Assembly (NCBI GenBank): GCA_964350135.1
Contig: CAYGJN010000068.1
Span: 1-15,215, forward strand
From: CAYGJN01 sp964350135
Lineage (GTDB): Bacteria; Bdellovibrionota; Bacteriovoracia; Bacteriovoracales; Bacteriovoracaceae
DNA length: 15,215 nucleotides
Direction: 5' to 3'
A program made the position numbers and the translations under genes. Of this stretch, positions 7,491-14,603 are shown piece after piece (within the stretch, counting starts at the first letter, position 1; every line of letters begins with the position of its first letter). The notes below the pieces were generated by a model, which had not been told where the DNA came from, did no database searches, and saw only the letters and a program-made list of their open reading frames with translations.

Positions 7491-9020
7491 ATGCCAATTA
7501 TACAAAATTACTTTCAAAAAAATGATATCAAGCTTGAAGTCCTATCAGGACTTACTGTGGCAATGGCCTTAATACCTGAAGCTGTGGCATTTTCCTTTGT
7601 TGCAGGTGTAGAGCCCTTAGTTGGTCTATACGCAGCTTTTTTAGTTTGCTTAATTACTTCTTTGTTTGGAGGAAGGCCTGGAATGATATCCGGTGCCACG
7701 GGTGCCCTTGCAGTTGTCATGGTCACTTTAGTTAAGACTCATGGAGTGGAGTATTTATTTGCGACTGTTATTCTAATGGGAATTATTCAGATGATTATGG
7801 GAATGTTGAAACTAGGAAAGTTTATTCGACTAGTTCCAGAGCCTGTGATTTATGGATTTGTTAATGGTTTGGCCATAGTGATTTTCCTTGCTCAATTTGG
7901 ACAATTTAAGGTTCCGGCTTCAAATGGCCAGGGGCTAGAATGGATCAGTGGAGCTCCACTACTTATCATGGGGGCCTTAATTTTTTTAACAATGATTATT
8001 ATTTTTCTTTTTCCAAAACTTACTAAATCAATTCCATCATCACTCGTGGCCATACTTTCGATTACCGCTGTTGTTATTATTTTTGGACTAGATACAAAGT
8101 CTGTTGGTGATCTTGCTTCTATAAAAGGAGGGTTTCCTCTTTTTAGTCTGCCAGATGTTCCAATTTCATTAGAAACATTAAAAATTATATTTCCTTATTC
8201 TATAATTCTAGCCGGAATCGGTTTAATTGAATCACTTTTAACTTTAACTCTTGTTGATGAATTAACTGATACTAAAGGGTCTGGAAACAAAGAATGTATC
8301 GCTCAAGGAGCTGCAAATATTGTTACAGGTTTTTTTGGTGGTATGGGTGGTTGTGCCATGATTGGGCAAAGTATTATCAATGTTAGCTCTGGCGCAAGAA
8401 CTAGGATCTCAGGAGTCGTGGCAGCACTTTTTCTTTTATTTTTTATTTTATTTGGATCTAACCTTATTGAACAAGTTCCTGTGGCTGCATTAGTTGGAGT
8501 AATGTTTATGGTTTGCATTGGAACTTTTGAATGGACTAGCTTTAAGATTTTGCACAAGATTCCTAAAAAAGATGCCTTGGTCTTATTACTTGTTACAGGT
8601 TTAACAGTTATATTTGACTTGGCCATTGCTGTTTTGGCAGGAGTTATCGCATCTGCTCTAGTCTTTGCATGGGAAAGTGCTATTCGAATTAGAGTTAGAA
8701 AATATACAGACAATGAAGGAGTTAAACATTATGAGGTTTGGGGACCTTTATTTTTTGCATCAGCATCTTTATTTCAAGAAAAGTTTGAAGCAAGTAGTGA
8801 TCCAAGCGTTGTTATAATTGATTTTAAAGAATCTAGAATAATTGACCATAGTGGTATTGAAGCTATTCAAAAAGTAACTCAAAAATATTTAGTTCTGAAT
8901 AAAAAAGTTCGCCTTAAACATCTAAGCGCAGATTGTAGAGAATTATTAGACAAGGCCGGGAGCATGATAGAAGTTAATATTATGGAAGACCCTAGCTACA
9001 AAGTCGTTACAGACGAATAA
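7491..9020 (+). CDS. SulP family inorganic anion permease with STAS domain
   Basis: This is a complete 509-residue inner-membrane transporter of the SulP/SLC26 type, close to the usual bacterial length. The N-terminal signature is clear: LSGLTVAMALIPEAVAFSF near residue 20 and GLYAAFL near 45, followed by the G-x-P-G-M-I-S-G-A-T-G-A segment near 60-73, which lines the substrate site in this fold. About ten to twelve hydrophobic segments follow up to about residue 395. The C-terminal STAS domain (about 405-505) is cytoplasmic and has D452-H-S454-G, where anti-sigma antagonist homologues carry a phosphorylatable serine. SulP members move sulfate, bicarbonate or dicarboxylates with Na+ or H+; the ALIPEAVAFS type cannot be assigned a substrate by sequence alone. 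A GGGAAG site precedes the ATG. Confidence 0.9.
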   Translation: MPIIQNYFQKNDIKLEVLSGLTVAMALIPEAVAFSFVAGVEPLVGLYAAFLVCLITSLFGGRPGMISGATGALAVVMVTLVKTHGVEYLFATVILMGIIQMIMGMLKLGKFIRLVPEPVIYGFVNGLAIVIFLAQFGQFKVPASNGQGLEWISGAPLLIMGALIFLTMIIIFLFPKLTKSIPSSLVAILSITAVVIIFGLDTKSVGDLASIKGGFPLFSLPDVPISLETLKIIFPYSIILAGIGLIESLLTLTLVDELTDTKGSGNKECIAQGAANIVTGFFGGMGGCAMIGQSIINVSSGARTRISGVVAALFLLFFILFGSNLIEQVPVAALVGVMFMVCIGTFEWTSFKILHKIPKKDALVLLLVTGLTVIFDLAIAVLAGVIASALVFAWESAIRIRVRKYTDNEGVKHYEVWGPLFFASASLFQEKFEASSDPSVVIIDFKESRIIDHSGIEAIQKVTQKYLVLNKKVRLKHLSADCRELLDKAGSMIEVNIMEDPSYKVVTDE

Positions 9021-9093
9021 GTTTTTACTAGTTAATTTAAAATTTACTACCAATGCACTAAGCATTAGTACTATTTATACCGAAAAATAGACT

Positions 9094-9846
9094 ATGGTAG
9101 GCAAGTATACAAATCAAGTATTTCAATCTCGCTACAAGTTGGCTTTGGCCATTATTGCTTGTCTGGTAATGTGCACCTATATAGTTGTGAGTTTTAATAT
9201 AGATGCTCAAAATAAATATGCATCTTTAATTAATATATCAGGTCGACAACGTATGCTGTCTCAAAAGCTAGTATACAAACTTGATTCATACCTTTATTCA
9301 AAAGAAGAAAATGTAAAAAAAGAGATAGGAAATGAAATTTATCAGCTTCTAAAATTATTTAAAGATAGTCATAACTTAATTGTTAACGAGTCTTGGATGA
9401 AAGCCTCTGATACAAGCTTGAGTTTAGCAGCAAAAGAGTACTATAGATCAAATAATCTAGATCAATTAATAGACGTCTATGAAGAAAGTATTATTTCTTC
9501 TGTTAATCAAGGCAAGAAGAGCAACTATCTAAGTCAAGGCAATGTTGAAAATCTTTTAAGGCGACTTGATGGTGCGGTTAAACTTTTTGAAAAAGAAAGT
9601 GAAGCATCCATTGCTAGGTTTAAATTATTAGAATTTAGTATTTTATGTTTAACACTTATATGCCTGTTTCTAGAGTTTGTTTTAATCTTTAGGCCTTTAG
9701 AAGAATCTTTGGCAAAGTTATTAAGTGATTTGTCCAAAGCAAAAGACGAAGCGATCAAGGCAAGTAAGGCAAAGTCTGAGTTCTTAAGCATTATGAGCCA
9801 TGAAATAAGAACACCTCTAAATGGAATTATTGGAATGATGGAGTAA
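9094..9846 (+). pseudogene. Truncated sensor histidine kinase: PilJ-type sensor and start of HisKA only
   Basis: The 250-residue product has a membrane segment (about 15-37), a periplasmic region with the PilJ/type IV pili MCP N-terminal motif ISGRQRMLSQK near residue 50, a second membrane segment (about 178-198), a short coiled coil, and the first helix of a HisKA dimerisation domain with the H-box F-L-S-I-M-S-H236-E-I-R-T-P-L-N. It ends at residue 250, 14 residues after the phospho-acceptor histidine, so the second HisKA helix, the HATPase_c domain and any receiver domain are absent. I find no continuation in other frames downstream. It cannot autophosphorylate by itself. It is most likely a remnant of a hybrid kinase, though a phosphoryl-accepting or dominant-negative membrane protein is possible. 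No good ribosome site precedes the ATG. Confidence 0.75.
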
Positions 9847-10015
9847 TTTTACTTAGGAAATGGCGGGAGTGGCTCCACTTGAACCTTTTTCTAGGTACTT
9901 TGTGATCATATCTACAGCAATTGCCTATCACTCAACATCCTACAAGATTGTTTGCTCAATTTGTTCGAATGTACAAAAGAAAGACAAGTTGCAATAGATT
10001 TGGGATGATTGCTGT
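9847..10015. other. Non-coding junction between truncated kinase and acetyltransferase
   Basis: This 169-base stretch holds no convincing gene. A short plus-strand frame from the ATG at 9860 (starting MAGVAPLEP) is about 45 codons long and resembles the spurious products often called near tRNA 3' ends; the tRNA pairing fails. A small hairpin (GGAG 9866-9869 with CTCC 9873-9876) followed by CTTTTTC could be a weak terminator. Confidence 0.4.
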
Positions 10016-10834
10016 ATGCATAAGTTTAAATCGTTAGAAACAGAGACTAATATATTAATGGATAGTTTTTTGGCAAATATAGCTGAAAAGGATAATTATA
10101 TCGTAATTCAAACGCCAAACAGGCTGAATTACTTTTGGGGCAATTATATCTTAATGAAAGACCCTCCAAAGAGGGGGGATTATAATCCTTGGGTGAATAT
10201 CTTTGATTCGGAAATTGGCAATAGAAGTTCGAAAGGATATTGTGCCATTACTTTTGACTTGGGCTCAAATGAGGCTTTTGATATATCAGAGTTTATAGAA
10301 AACGGATTTAGCGTTGATGTAGATAAAACTTTAACATCAAATAAAGTTACTGAACCAGTAAAGTTAAATTCTGAATTGATAGTTAAAGAATACGATCTAT
10401 CGAAAAGTGTCGATGACTATATTGAGGTACATTTTGATGAGAATTGGGCATATGGCAGTAAGAGTGATCAAGAAAAATTTCTAAGAGAACAAGCGCTAGA
10501 GTTCTCAACACTGATTACAAAAAAAGTCGCAAAAAGATTTGGCGCGTATCTGAATGGTCAACTTGTTGCAGATCTAGGTGTTTATTGGAATGAGAGTGTT
10601 ATTCGCTTTAATAGTATCTCAACTCATCCATTGTTTAGACGTTTAGGTGCTTGCAGTACTCTGGTGTATAAAGTTTCTAAAAGTTTGTTGGAGAAAAACC
10701 CAAACAAGACATTAGTTATGCAGGCAGATGAGAATTATCATGCAGCTTTGATTTATGAGTCGATTGGTTTTGTGCCAGAAGGAAAAGTTATTGCATTAAA
10801 CTGGAAAGATGATTCAAAGTTTGGAAATGGTTGA
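10016..10834 (+). CDS. GNAT-family N-acetyltransferase with N-terminal extension
   Basis: The 272-residue cytoplasmic protein carries a GNAT acetyl-CoA-binding domain in its second half (about 120-270). Strand four is followed by the pyrophosphate-binding motif R208-R-L-G-A-C213 (the family's Q/R-x-x-G-x-G/A), preceded by ISTHPLF, and closed by AALIYESIGFVPEG, the typical last helix and strand. The first ~115 residues are mixed alpha/beta without a recognised motif and may be a degenerate second GNAT lobe or a substrate domain. The start ATG at 10016 has only a weak GGGA site about ten bases ahead; an in-frame stop at 9995 limits the start. It stands alone between the truncated kinase and a decayed recombinase region, so it may be recently acquired. 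The acetyl acceptor is unknown. Confidence 0.7.
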   Translation: MHKFKSLETETNILMDSFLANIAEKDNYIVIQTPNRLNYFWGNYILMKDPPKRGDYNPWVNIFDSEIGNRSSKGYCAITFDLGSNEAFDISEFIENGFSVDVDKTLTSNKVTEPVKLNSELIVKEYDLSKSVDDYIEVHFDENWAYGSKSDQEKFLREQALEFSTLITKKVAKRFGAYLNGQLVADLGVYWNESVIRFNSISTHPLFRRLGACSTLVYKVSKSLLEKNPNKTLVMQADENYHAALIYESIGFVPEGKVIALNWKDDSKFGNG

Positions 10835-10905
10835 GTTCTATATCATTATTCGCAAAATGTTGTAGAGAACGAATCGTCTTGTTAGCTAAGCTTTTAATTT
10901 AAAAG

Positions 10906-10923
10906 AAACTCTATTGGAGTTTT
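10906..10923 (+). terminator. Weak hairpin after the acetyltransferase gene
   Basis: AAACTC (10906-10911) pairs with GAGTTT (10917-10922) around a five-base loop, with only one more T following. It could end acetyltransferase transcription weakly, but the stem is short and AT-rich. Confidence 0.25.
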
Positions 10924-10998
10924 GAATACTTCGTTGTCACTTTTGATTTTCGAAATTGATTAAGTGTGAACTCTTGAACCTTTTCAAACCCCAGAAAC

Positions 10999-11021
10999 AA
11001 AAAAACGAAGCAAAAGCTTCG
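10999..11021 (-). terminator. Minus-strand rho-independent terminator without an obvious minus-strand gene
   Basis: CGAAGC (11006-11011) and GCTTCG (11016-11021) form a perfect six-base stem around AAAA. Seven A at 10999-11005 become a T run when read on the minus strand. The structure would therefore end a minus-strand transcript entering from higher coordinates, where all recognised genes are on the plus strand. Confidence 0.6.
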
Positions 11022-11049
11022 TAATCTCGGTAATCTAACACCCCAAAAA

Positions 11050-11445
11050 GTGTTCGAAAATGGCGGGGCATCTGCTTTACAATACCAACTGGAGCGTCCT
11101 CCAGTCCAAATCATTGATACCATTAGACTTTTTGAACCTAAGCCCTACAAAGATCAGAGTTTCCTCCACCAAAAATACGTGGTTGAGGGCCTTTCAATGA
11201 AGCAAATTGCAGGTGAAATAATGTCCTCCACTTCGACTGTGAGGAAGTGGTTAATGCATTTTGAGATAGAGCTGAGGTCAAAATCTCAGCATCATGGGAG
11301 CCCATCTCAAGTAAAGTTTAGACAAAGAGTCGTAAAAAAGAAGCTCATCGATCACAAGGTTGAGCAAAGAGTAATTGATACTGGCAGAAGAATGAGATAT
11401 GAGGGGCTTGGGCTTAAATGCATGTGTTATAAATTTAAAAGATGA
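11050..11445 (+). pseudogene. Remnant of a recombinase/resolvase-type HTH protein
   Basis: A 131-codon frame from GTG 11050 (open back to 10978) carries an HTH typical of resolvase-like proteins: FLHQKYVVEGLSMKQIAGEI then S-T-S-T-V-R-K-W-L, followed by KKKLIDHKVEQRVI and RRMRYEGLGL, which resemble the linker and second helical motif of recombinase DNA-binding regions. The motif after YEGLGL (normally an R-x-I-A-x-x-L helix and a K-W-x-x-x-x-V end) is missing, and the frame stops at CYKFKR. No catalytic serine-recombinase or tyrosine-recombinase domain is present. No ribosome site stands before the GTG. I read it as a decayed or truncated mobile-element gene; a free-standing small DNA-binding protein is the alternative. 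Confidence 0.5.
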
Positions 11446-11574
11446 TGTCGTTAAAAGAGTTGATGAGCTAAAGCACCAAATAACATATGCTTAGTCAAAG
11501 AGTATTGGTGCATAATGAGATGCTCTCAGGTGAGAGGTTGCTAGGATTTGTATAGTTCCTTCTGTATGAAATCC

Positions 11575-11603
11575 ATGACAGTAATTTAGAAACTTGCTAT
11601 AAA
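11575..11603 (+). promoter_or_regulatory. Sigma70-type promoter of the surface-protein operon
   Basis: ATGACA (11575-11580) and TATAAA (11598-11603) are 17 bases apart, each one base from consensus. The transcript should start near 11610, giving a leader of about 14 bases that contains the AGGAG ribosome site at 11614-11618 just before the ATG at 11624. Confidence 0.6.
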
Positions 11604-11623
11604 TCTCCGATCAGGAGAAATTT

Positions 11624-13111
11624 ATGAAGATTCTAATCTGTGCATTGGTTGCACTTTTGGTAACGAGTACTTTTGCCAACAACTCAAAAAAGACAGGCCC
11701 TAAAAAAGCAAAATATTATAAGAGTTTTAAAAAAATACATAAGTCACCAAAAGCTTTTCAAGGAAAGAAGAAGGTGATGAATATCCCTGTTGCTATTCCT
11801 GCACCAGCTCCAAATCCAGCCGCTGGATCTCAAGGTTCGCAAGTATATAGTAGGAACGGATTTGAGTATTATGCCCTTAGTGGACCTGCTGGAAATCAAC
11901 AACTTCATGCCATGGGACAAACTATGGTTGCTGTAATGGTTGCCTCTGGTTATATCAATCCTGATGGAACAATAAGTGCTACAGGACAATCCCTTGGTAT
12001 TACGGCAAAACCTGTCGGATCTACAACAACACCTTCAACTTCTCAGCCAGTTGCACAAGCTCAAGTACCAACACAAAATCCCCCAAGCGCTCCTGCATCT
12101 TATGATCAACGTATTTTTGATTATTCTATGAAAACCTCTAGCGGGACTAGAAGAGCTGGTAAATCGACTTATCAAATGTGGGTCAGTAATGGTTATATAA
12201 ATGTTGATGGTACAATTTCAGATGCGGGTAAAAGTGCAGGCGTTACAGCTTACCCTAAAGGGGGAGGTACTCCTGTCGTTCAAGCTCCAATCGTAGCTCC
12301 GGTTCCAGTTGCACAATCTGTACCGACTGCTCATTCTCAATCAACACCTTCACTTTCAACAGACTATCTTCAGACTCCTGTTCCTACTGGTATGGTGCCA
12401 GTCTATTATTTTAAAACTCCTTCAGGTGCGGTGTCTCAAGTTGATCAGGGGATAATTGATATTTTCAAGAACAATGGTAACATTCGTCCTGATGGTTCAC
12501 TAACTCCTTCTGCAATACAACTTGGAATGACAAGAGCTTTGATAAAGGCTCCAAGCGTTGTGTCGCCTTCAGTTCCGCAAGCGACTCAACCTAAAGTTCC
12601 TGGAATGGCACCACCAAAACCATTGAGTTCAGGCAAAAATAACAATCAAGATCCGTTGATGAATGTAACTAAAGATCACTTTATCTTAAGTAGAGCACCA
12701 GAGACTAAGTTTATTTATTTTGCTCCCAAAGCGCCAGAACTTGAGGCCCATGAAAGAGAAGTTCTAGATGAAGATGAAATCTCTAAGCTTGCTAAAGAAA
12801 ACTATTTTCATCCTGATGGTTCTCTTACTGTAAAAGCTGTTAAGGAAGGTTATCACGGCACCGTTATTGTTGAAGAAGGTCATGAACTACCGAAAGATAA
12901 TAACGATTTAATGTCTCATATAGAAAGACAGAATGAAAAAAATGATAAAATTAAAAAAGATATTGCTGAGCACTTCAAAAAGTCATTCGCGTCATCAAGT
13001 AATAAAAAATCGAAAAGCAATCCTCTTCAAAGCAAACTTCTTTGGATTCTCGTTATATTAGGAATCTTGGTTGCCGTAATTGCTTTAAAGAAAAAAGGAG
13101 CTCAGTCATGA
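11624..13111 (+). CDS. Exported four-repeat protein with proline-rich linkers and C-terminal membrane anchor
   Basis: No family is recognised for this 495-residue protein. It has a signal peptide (cleavage likely after A18 or N19), a basic segment to about residue 50, then four related modules of about 50 residues, separated by Pro/Ala/Val/Gln/Ser-rich linkers. Each module ends in a shared pattern: GYINPDGTIS at 109, GYINVDGTIS at 190, GNIRPDGSLT at 285 and NYFHPDGSLT at 393, each followed about eight residues later by a Gly. After a charged helix (about 425-465) comes a hydrophobic segment, LLWILVILGILVAVIAL (472-488), with a KKK stop-transfer tail. This predicts a periplasmic protein anchored at its C-terminus to the inner membrane and possibly reaching through the peptidoglycan. 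AGGAG precedes the ATG. Its TGA overlaps the next gene's ATG (ATGA), so it heads a coupled operon. Confidence 0.7.
   Translation: MKILICALVALLVTSTFANNSKKTGPKKAKYYKSFKKIHKSPKAFQGKKKVMNIPVAIPAPAPNPAAGSQGSQVYSRNGFEYYALSGPAGNQQLHAMGQTMVAVMVASGYINPDGTISATGQSLGITAKPVGSTTTPSTSQPVAQAQVPTQNPPSAPASYDQRIFDYSMKTSSGTRRAGKSTYQMWVSNGYINVDGTISDAGKSAGVTAYPKGGGTPVVQAPIVAPVPVAQSVPTAHSQSTPSLSTDYLQTPVPTGMVPVYYFKTPSGAVSQVDQGIIDIFKNNGNIRPDGSLTPSAIQLGMTRALIKAPSVVSPSVPQATQPKVPGMAPPKPLSSGKNNNQDPLMNVTKDHFILSRAPETKFIYFAPKAPELEAHEREVLDEDEISKLAKENYFHPDGSLTVKAVKEGYHGTVIVEEGHELPKDNNDLMSHIERQNEKNDKIKKDIAEHFKKSFASSSNKKSKSNPLQSKLLWILVILGILVAVIALKKKGAQS
11852..12865 (+). repeat. Four degenerate protein-coding repeats
   Basis: The modules lie at about 11852-12013, 12107-12256, 12395-12541 and 12677-12865. 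They share an aromatic-rich start (EYYAL, IFDYSM, PVYYFK, KFIYFA), a helix, and the G-Y/N-I-x-P/V-D-G-T/S-I/L core with a trailing Gly. DNA identity between copies is low, so they are old duplications kept by selection on the protein. Confidence 0.65.
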
Positions 13112-14400
13112 TTAAGTTTTTAAGTATAGTCCTTTTATTCACTTGCCTGATATCTCAATCAGTTATCGCAAATTCTTACGACAAGGAAGAAAAAGAGGCT
13201 TTTTCTAAGTGGATTGAATAAGATTATAAGGGCGCGATTAATCATTATAAAAAAGCGATAGCTCTTAGAAAAAATAATCCTAATGATTATCTGATACTTG
13301 AAAAACTTTTTGGTTTTTCAAAAATGGAAGAAGAATCGATTAAGGTTTTAGAGTTAGGAGTTAAAAATAACCCAAAGGACTTAAACCTCCTTACTCGTCT
13401 TGCTTATAAAAAAGAATTACATGCTCAATATCTTGAGGCGCGAGAGCTTTATGAAAGAATTCTTAAAATTGATTCTAAAAACTCTTATGCTAAGCAGGGG
13501 TTAACAAGGGTTTCAAATGTCGCTTCTTTTAAGTCTTATACTGAGTATAAACAAACTGATGCTGTCGGGCGTGATCGTTCGGGGCTTTATAATGTGAATG
13601 ATAAGTTTGAACAAACATTCATCACTCAAAGGTTTTCTCAATACTTAAAAGGCGGTTTTAACTTAGGTCTTGAGTATCACGATAATTCTTTTGAAAAAGA
13701 AGCTACTGTTAATCATGAAATCGATGAGTCCAACGTGGCCTTAAGTTTAAGTAAGAGTATTGAGAATCTTTATCTTTATGCTTCGCTTGGGCAGTCTAGC
13801 TATGAAGCTAATAATGTAGGTAGTGGAGTTTCTGGAGAAGGGGATATTCTTGCCGGAACATTTTTAGCGAATTATCAATTTGCGAGAAACAGCACGACTC
13901 TATCATTTTCTAGAGACTATTACGCAGTCGACTTAGGAAGCTACTTGGAATTAGATAAGCTCAAAGTTTACGATCTTCAAAACCAATTCTCATTGACGCA
14001 AAATTTTAGTCTACTTGGTCGTATCACTCATGGAGTTTCAGCAAATCTTGATTACATCATCTATAAGCTCTCTCCAAACTATGCAGTAGATGCACTTCCT
14101 GGTCTTAATCTTTATCTCTCATTTGAGAGCTTTGATAATAAGGCCTCTCAAGATTATAGTGAGCAAGCTCTTGGGACTAACTACGCTAGAGATTGGAATG
14201 ACAAGTTTGAATCAACATTGTGGGTAGAGTACGGAAGGCAAGATACAGGAGATCGAACTTTTCTTTTCTCTGAACTTGTTAACAAGTTTAACTTCACAGA
14301 CTCAAAGGCCGTTATTTTAACTTTTGAAGCCTCTCATGATTACGCGAGAGTTGATACTGAAACTTATGGAGCCAGCTTAGCTCTTGATATGCATTTCTAG
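13108..14400 (+). pseudogene. TPR plus outer-membrane beta-barrel protein interrupted by an in-frame TAA
   Basis: Read from ATG 13108 (overlapping the previous stop as ATGA), the frame encodes a signal peptide (to A21), then meets TAA at codon 38 (13219-13221) and continues in the same frame to 14400, 430 codons in all. Immediately after the stop the frame gives a TPR pair, DYKGAINHYKKAIALRKNNP and YLEARELYERILKIDSKNSY, then from about residue 135 an amphipathic beta-strand pattern ending in ALDMHF, with the terminal Phe expected for BAM-assembled barrels. The architecture recalls PgaA- or BcsC-like TPR-barrel exporters but is much smaller. The downstream Met at 13324 has no ribosome site and would lack a signal peptide, so restart would not give an exported barrel. 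Nonsense mutation, readthrough or a sequence error are all possible. Confidence 0.7.
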
Positions 14401-14408
14401 AAGCTTTT

Positions 14409-14603
14409 ATGAAAAATGGCTCACGGATTGTTTTAGCTCTTATTTTAGTTGGTTGTACGACGCTAAAAGATAAGAAAGCAAGTTATAGTGATACAACTGT
14501 CTGTACGAGAGATATAAATCAATGGGGTCATAGCTCAAATTGTAAATGTAAGGACGAAAGTCTTAGTTATGATCAAAAAATAGGAAAGTGCAATAATGAG
14601 TAA
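14409..14603 (+). CDS. Small cysteine-containing lipoprotein
   Basis: The 64-residue product has a type II signal peptide with lipobox L13-V-G-C16 followed by Thr-Thr, predicting lipidation at C16 and sorting to the outer membrane. The mature part of 49 residues has four further cysteines (TVC, NCKC, KC), which may form two disulfides. No family is recognised. It starts eight bases after the barrel gene and its end overlaps the next start by eight bases, so it belongs to the same operon and could be an accessory to the barrel. Confidence 0.65.
   Translation: MKNGSRIVLALILVGCTTLKDKKASYSDTTVCTRDINQWGHSSNCKCKDESLSYDQKIGKCNNE

Larger units (their letters stand above)
10835..11623. other. 789-base gene-poor region with recombinase remnant
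   Basis: No intact gene is convincing here. The stretch holds a weak hairpin AAACTC/GAGTTT (10906-10922), a strong minus-strand terminator (10999-11021), a recombinase-like reading frame (11050-11445), a perfect 7-bp hairpin ACTGGAG/CTCCAGT (11088-11105) and, at its right end, the promoter of the next operon. Together with the truncated kinase upstream it looks like a region of past rearrangement. Confidence 0.5.

Noticed and set aside
8303..8713. 136-codon minus-strand frame inside the SulP gene
   Set aside because: It is antisense to a strongly conserved transporter and has no recognisable features; similar shadows occur at 7514-7726, 6831-7187, 9534-9791 and 11744-11989.
9860..9945. Possible tRNA on the minus strand, because the plus strand reads TGGCGGGAGTGGCTCCACTTGAACC like the complement of a tRNA 3' end
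   Set aside because: The T-loop-like TTCAAGT is followed by G instead of the required C61, the T-stem bases do not pair, and no acceptor or anticodon stem can be drawn.
10911..11123. 70-codon minus-strand frame across the terminator and recombinase remnant
   Set aside because: It reads through a strong terminator hairpin, is antisense to a better-supported frame, and shows no domain or ribosome site.
13324..14400. Independent gene starting at ATG 13324
   Set aside because: No ribosome site, no signal peptide, and the upstream frame to 13108 is continuous in TPR homology except for one TAA, so this is the remainder of a longer gene.
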